64,000 nt of DNA from assembly GCF_002343915.1 (NCBI RefSeq), contig NZ_NETK01000001.1, positions 5,470,001 to 5,534,000 on the forward strand, read 5' to 3'. Origin of the DNA: Nannocystis exedens (GTDB taxonomy: Bacteria; Myxococcota_A; Polyangia; Nannocystales; Nannocystaceae). The notes under the pieces were generated by a model that was not told where the DNA came from, did no database searches, and saw only the letters and a list, made by a program, of their open reading frames with translations. Shown here one piece after another: positions 63,515 to 64,000 of the stretch (position 1 is the first letter of the stretch; every line of letters begins with the position of its first letter). The translations under genes were made by a program, and so were the position numbers.

Positions 63515-64000
63515 TCAGCGAGTGAGCACGACGGCGAGCGCGGCGAGGATCAACACGCCGAGGGCGATGTTGAAGAGGATGAGCCGGCGCGGCGACAGCC
63601 ACGGGTTTTCGCCGGGCGACGGCTTGTCGGCGGCCGGCGCCCGGGGCTCCGCAGCGCCGGCCGGGCGGCGCGTCATCGCGGCGCGGGCCTGCTCCCCGAG
63701 GTTTGACACCACCTGCGTCGTTTCTGCGGGCACGGCGGCGGGGCGGGCGTCGCGAGGGCCGCGGTCGGGGATGTCCTTCGGGTCAGGCAGGGCGAGGGTC
63801 GACTCGGCCGGCCGCGCGCCGCCCCGGTCGAGGACGACCGTCGACTCGGGGCGCCGGCCGGGCTGGCCATCTGGCCCTTCGTGCAGGTCCGAATGGCCGA
63901 GGGCGGTGATGCGGGGGATGGCCCGCGTCACCTCGTCGTCGTTGGCTTCCTCGAAGGTGTCCTCGGGGACAGATTGGGAAGGACGCGGCTTCAGCGTCGG
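63515..64000 (-). CDS. C-terminal part of a tail-anchored protein (5' end cut off)
   Basis: The frame is open to the window end, so the start lies beyond it; the GTG at 63931 is only an in-frame codon. The visible ~161 residues are disordered and carry spaced acidic-Thr motifs (DDEVTRAI, ESTVVLD, AETTQVVSN), which could be phosphorylation sites bound by FHA domains. The end is a single membrane helix (LILFNIALGVLILAALAVVLTR). Repeat copies (63773-63786, 63962-63972) are read in frame as DPKDIPD and SVPEDT. It may be the tail of a kinase or a signalling scaffold. Confidence 0.5.
   Translation of the reverse strand, partial: PTLKPRPSQSVPEDTFEEANDDEVTRAIPRITALGHSDLHEGPDGQPGRRPESTVVLDRGGARPAESTLALPDPKDIPDRGPRDARPAAVPAETTQVVSNLGEQARAAMTRRPAGAAEPRAPAADKPSPGENPWLSPRRLILFNIALGVLILAALAVVLTR

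Overview
The window is about 64 kb of very GC-rich bacterial DNA with strong G/C at third codon positions. Its gene content fits a myxobacterium (Myxococcota), most likely of the Nannocystis type. Indicators are many secreted lipoproteins with Thr/Asp/Gly-rich linkers, Myxococcus cysteine-rich repeats, a MYXO-CTERM-like sorting tail on a multiheme cytochrome, ECF sigma factors and large hybrid kinases. A 3-beta-hydroxysteroid-dehydrogenase-like enzyme and a cholesterol-oxidase-like GMC enzyme also fit the sterol-making Nannocystis group. The genus is inference.

Layout. 1-8 kb (+): two envelope barrel-like proteins, an ECF sigma factor with its membrane partner, a cysteine-rich lipoprotein, a lipoprotein built of 13 cysteine hairpin repeats, and another envelope protein. 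The sigma gene and the hairpin-repeat gene share a bipartite promoter-like element (TGTAATC-N19-TCACCGG), which suggests a small ECF regulon. 8-16.5 kb: a response regulator, a broken small gene, a multiheme cytochrome, lipoproteins and two tandem von Willebrand A lipoproteins. 16.6-20.8 kb: a two-gene signalling operon made of a pseudokinase-receiver-cyclase and a hybrid kinase with Hpt. 21-28.7 kb: a PNGase F-like lipoprotein, a membrane protein, a GMC oxidoreductase, a zinc-less DksA relative and an AraC regulator. 28.8-34.6 kb (-): an ABC exporter operon with a sterol-dehydrogenase-like enzyme, then two tandem cysteine-rich lipoproteins. 34.7-43.7 kb: a DUF938 methyltransferase, a DUF72 protein, a divergent heavy-metal RND efflux set (TolC-like versus CzcB/CzcA) and a short-chain dehydrogenase. 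43.8-50 kb: small unknown genes, peptidase E and a MocR regulator facing an FMN-binding/GNAT fusion. 50.5-57.4 kb: a HEAT/LRV repeat protein, MetH, a PP2C phosphatase and tRNA-Ala(CGC) with its terminator. 57.5-63.4 kb: TlyA, a YhbY-like protein and an exported TldD/TldE-like pair.

Two signals run through the whole window. First, a short palindromic repeat family with idealised core ATGTCC-GAAG-GGACAT, and a CCTGTCC/GGACAGG variant, occurs dozens of times. It often lies just after stop codons, between convergent genes or in clusters, and also in frame inside proteins, mostly in linkers. Two intergenic copies 36 kb apart are nearly identical over 22 bp and share further sequence, so they look like members of a dispersed element. 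Second, a -10-like box (GCTAnnnT) lies only about 5-20 bp before many start codons on both strands, often without a Shine-Dalgarno sequence, so leaderless or very short-leader mRNAs may be common.

No CRISPR array, rRNA, prophage or transposase gene was seen.
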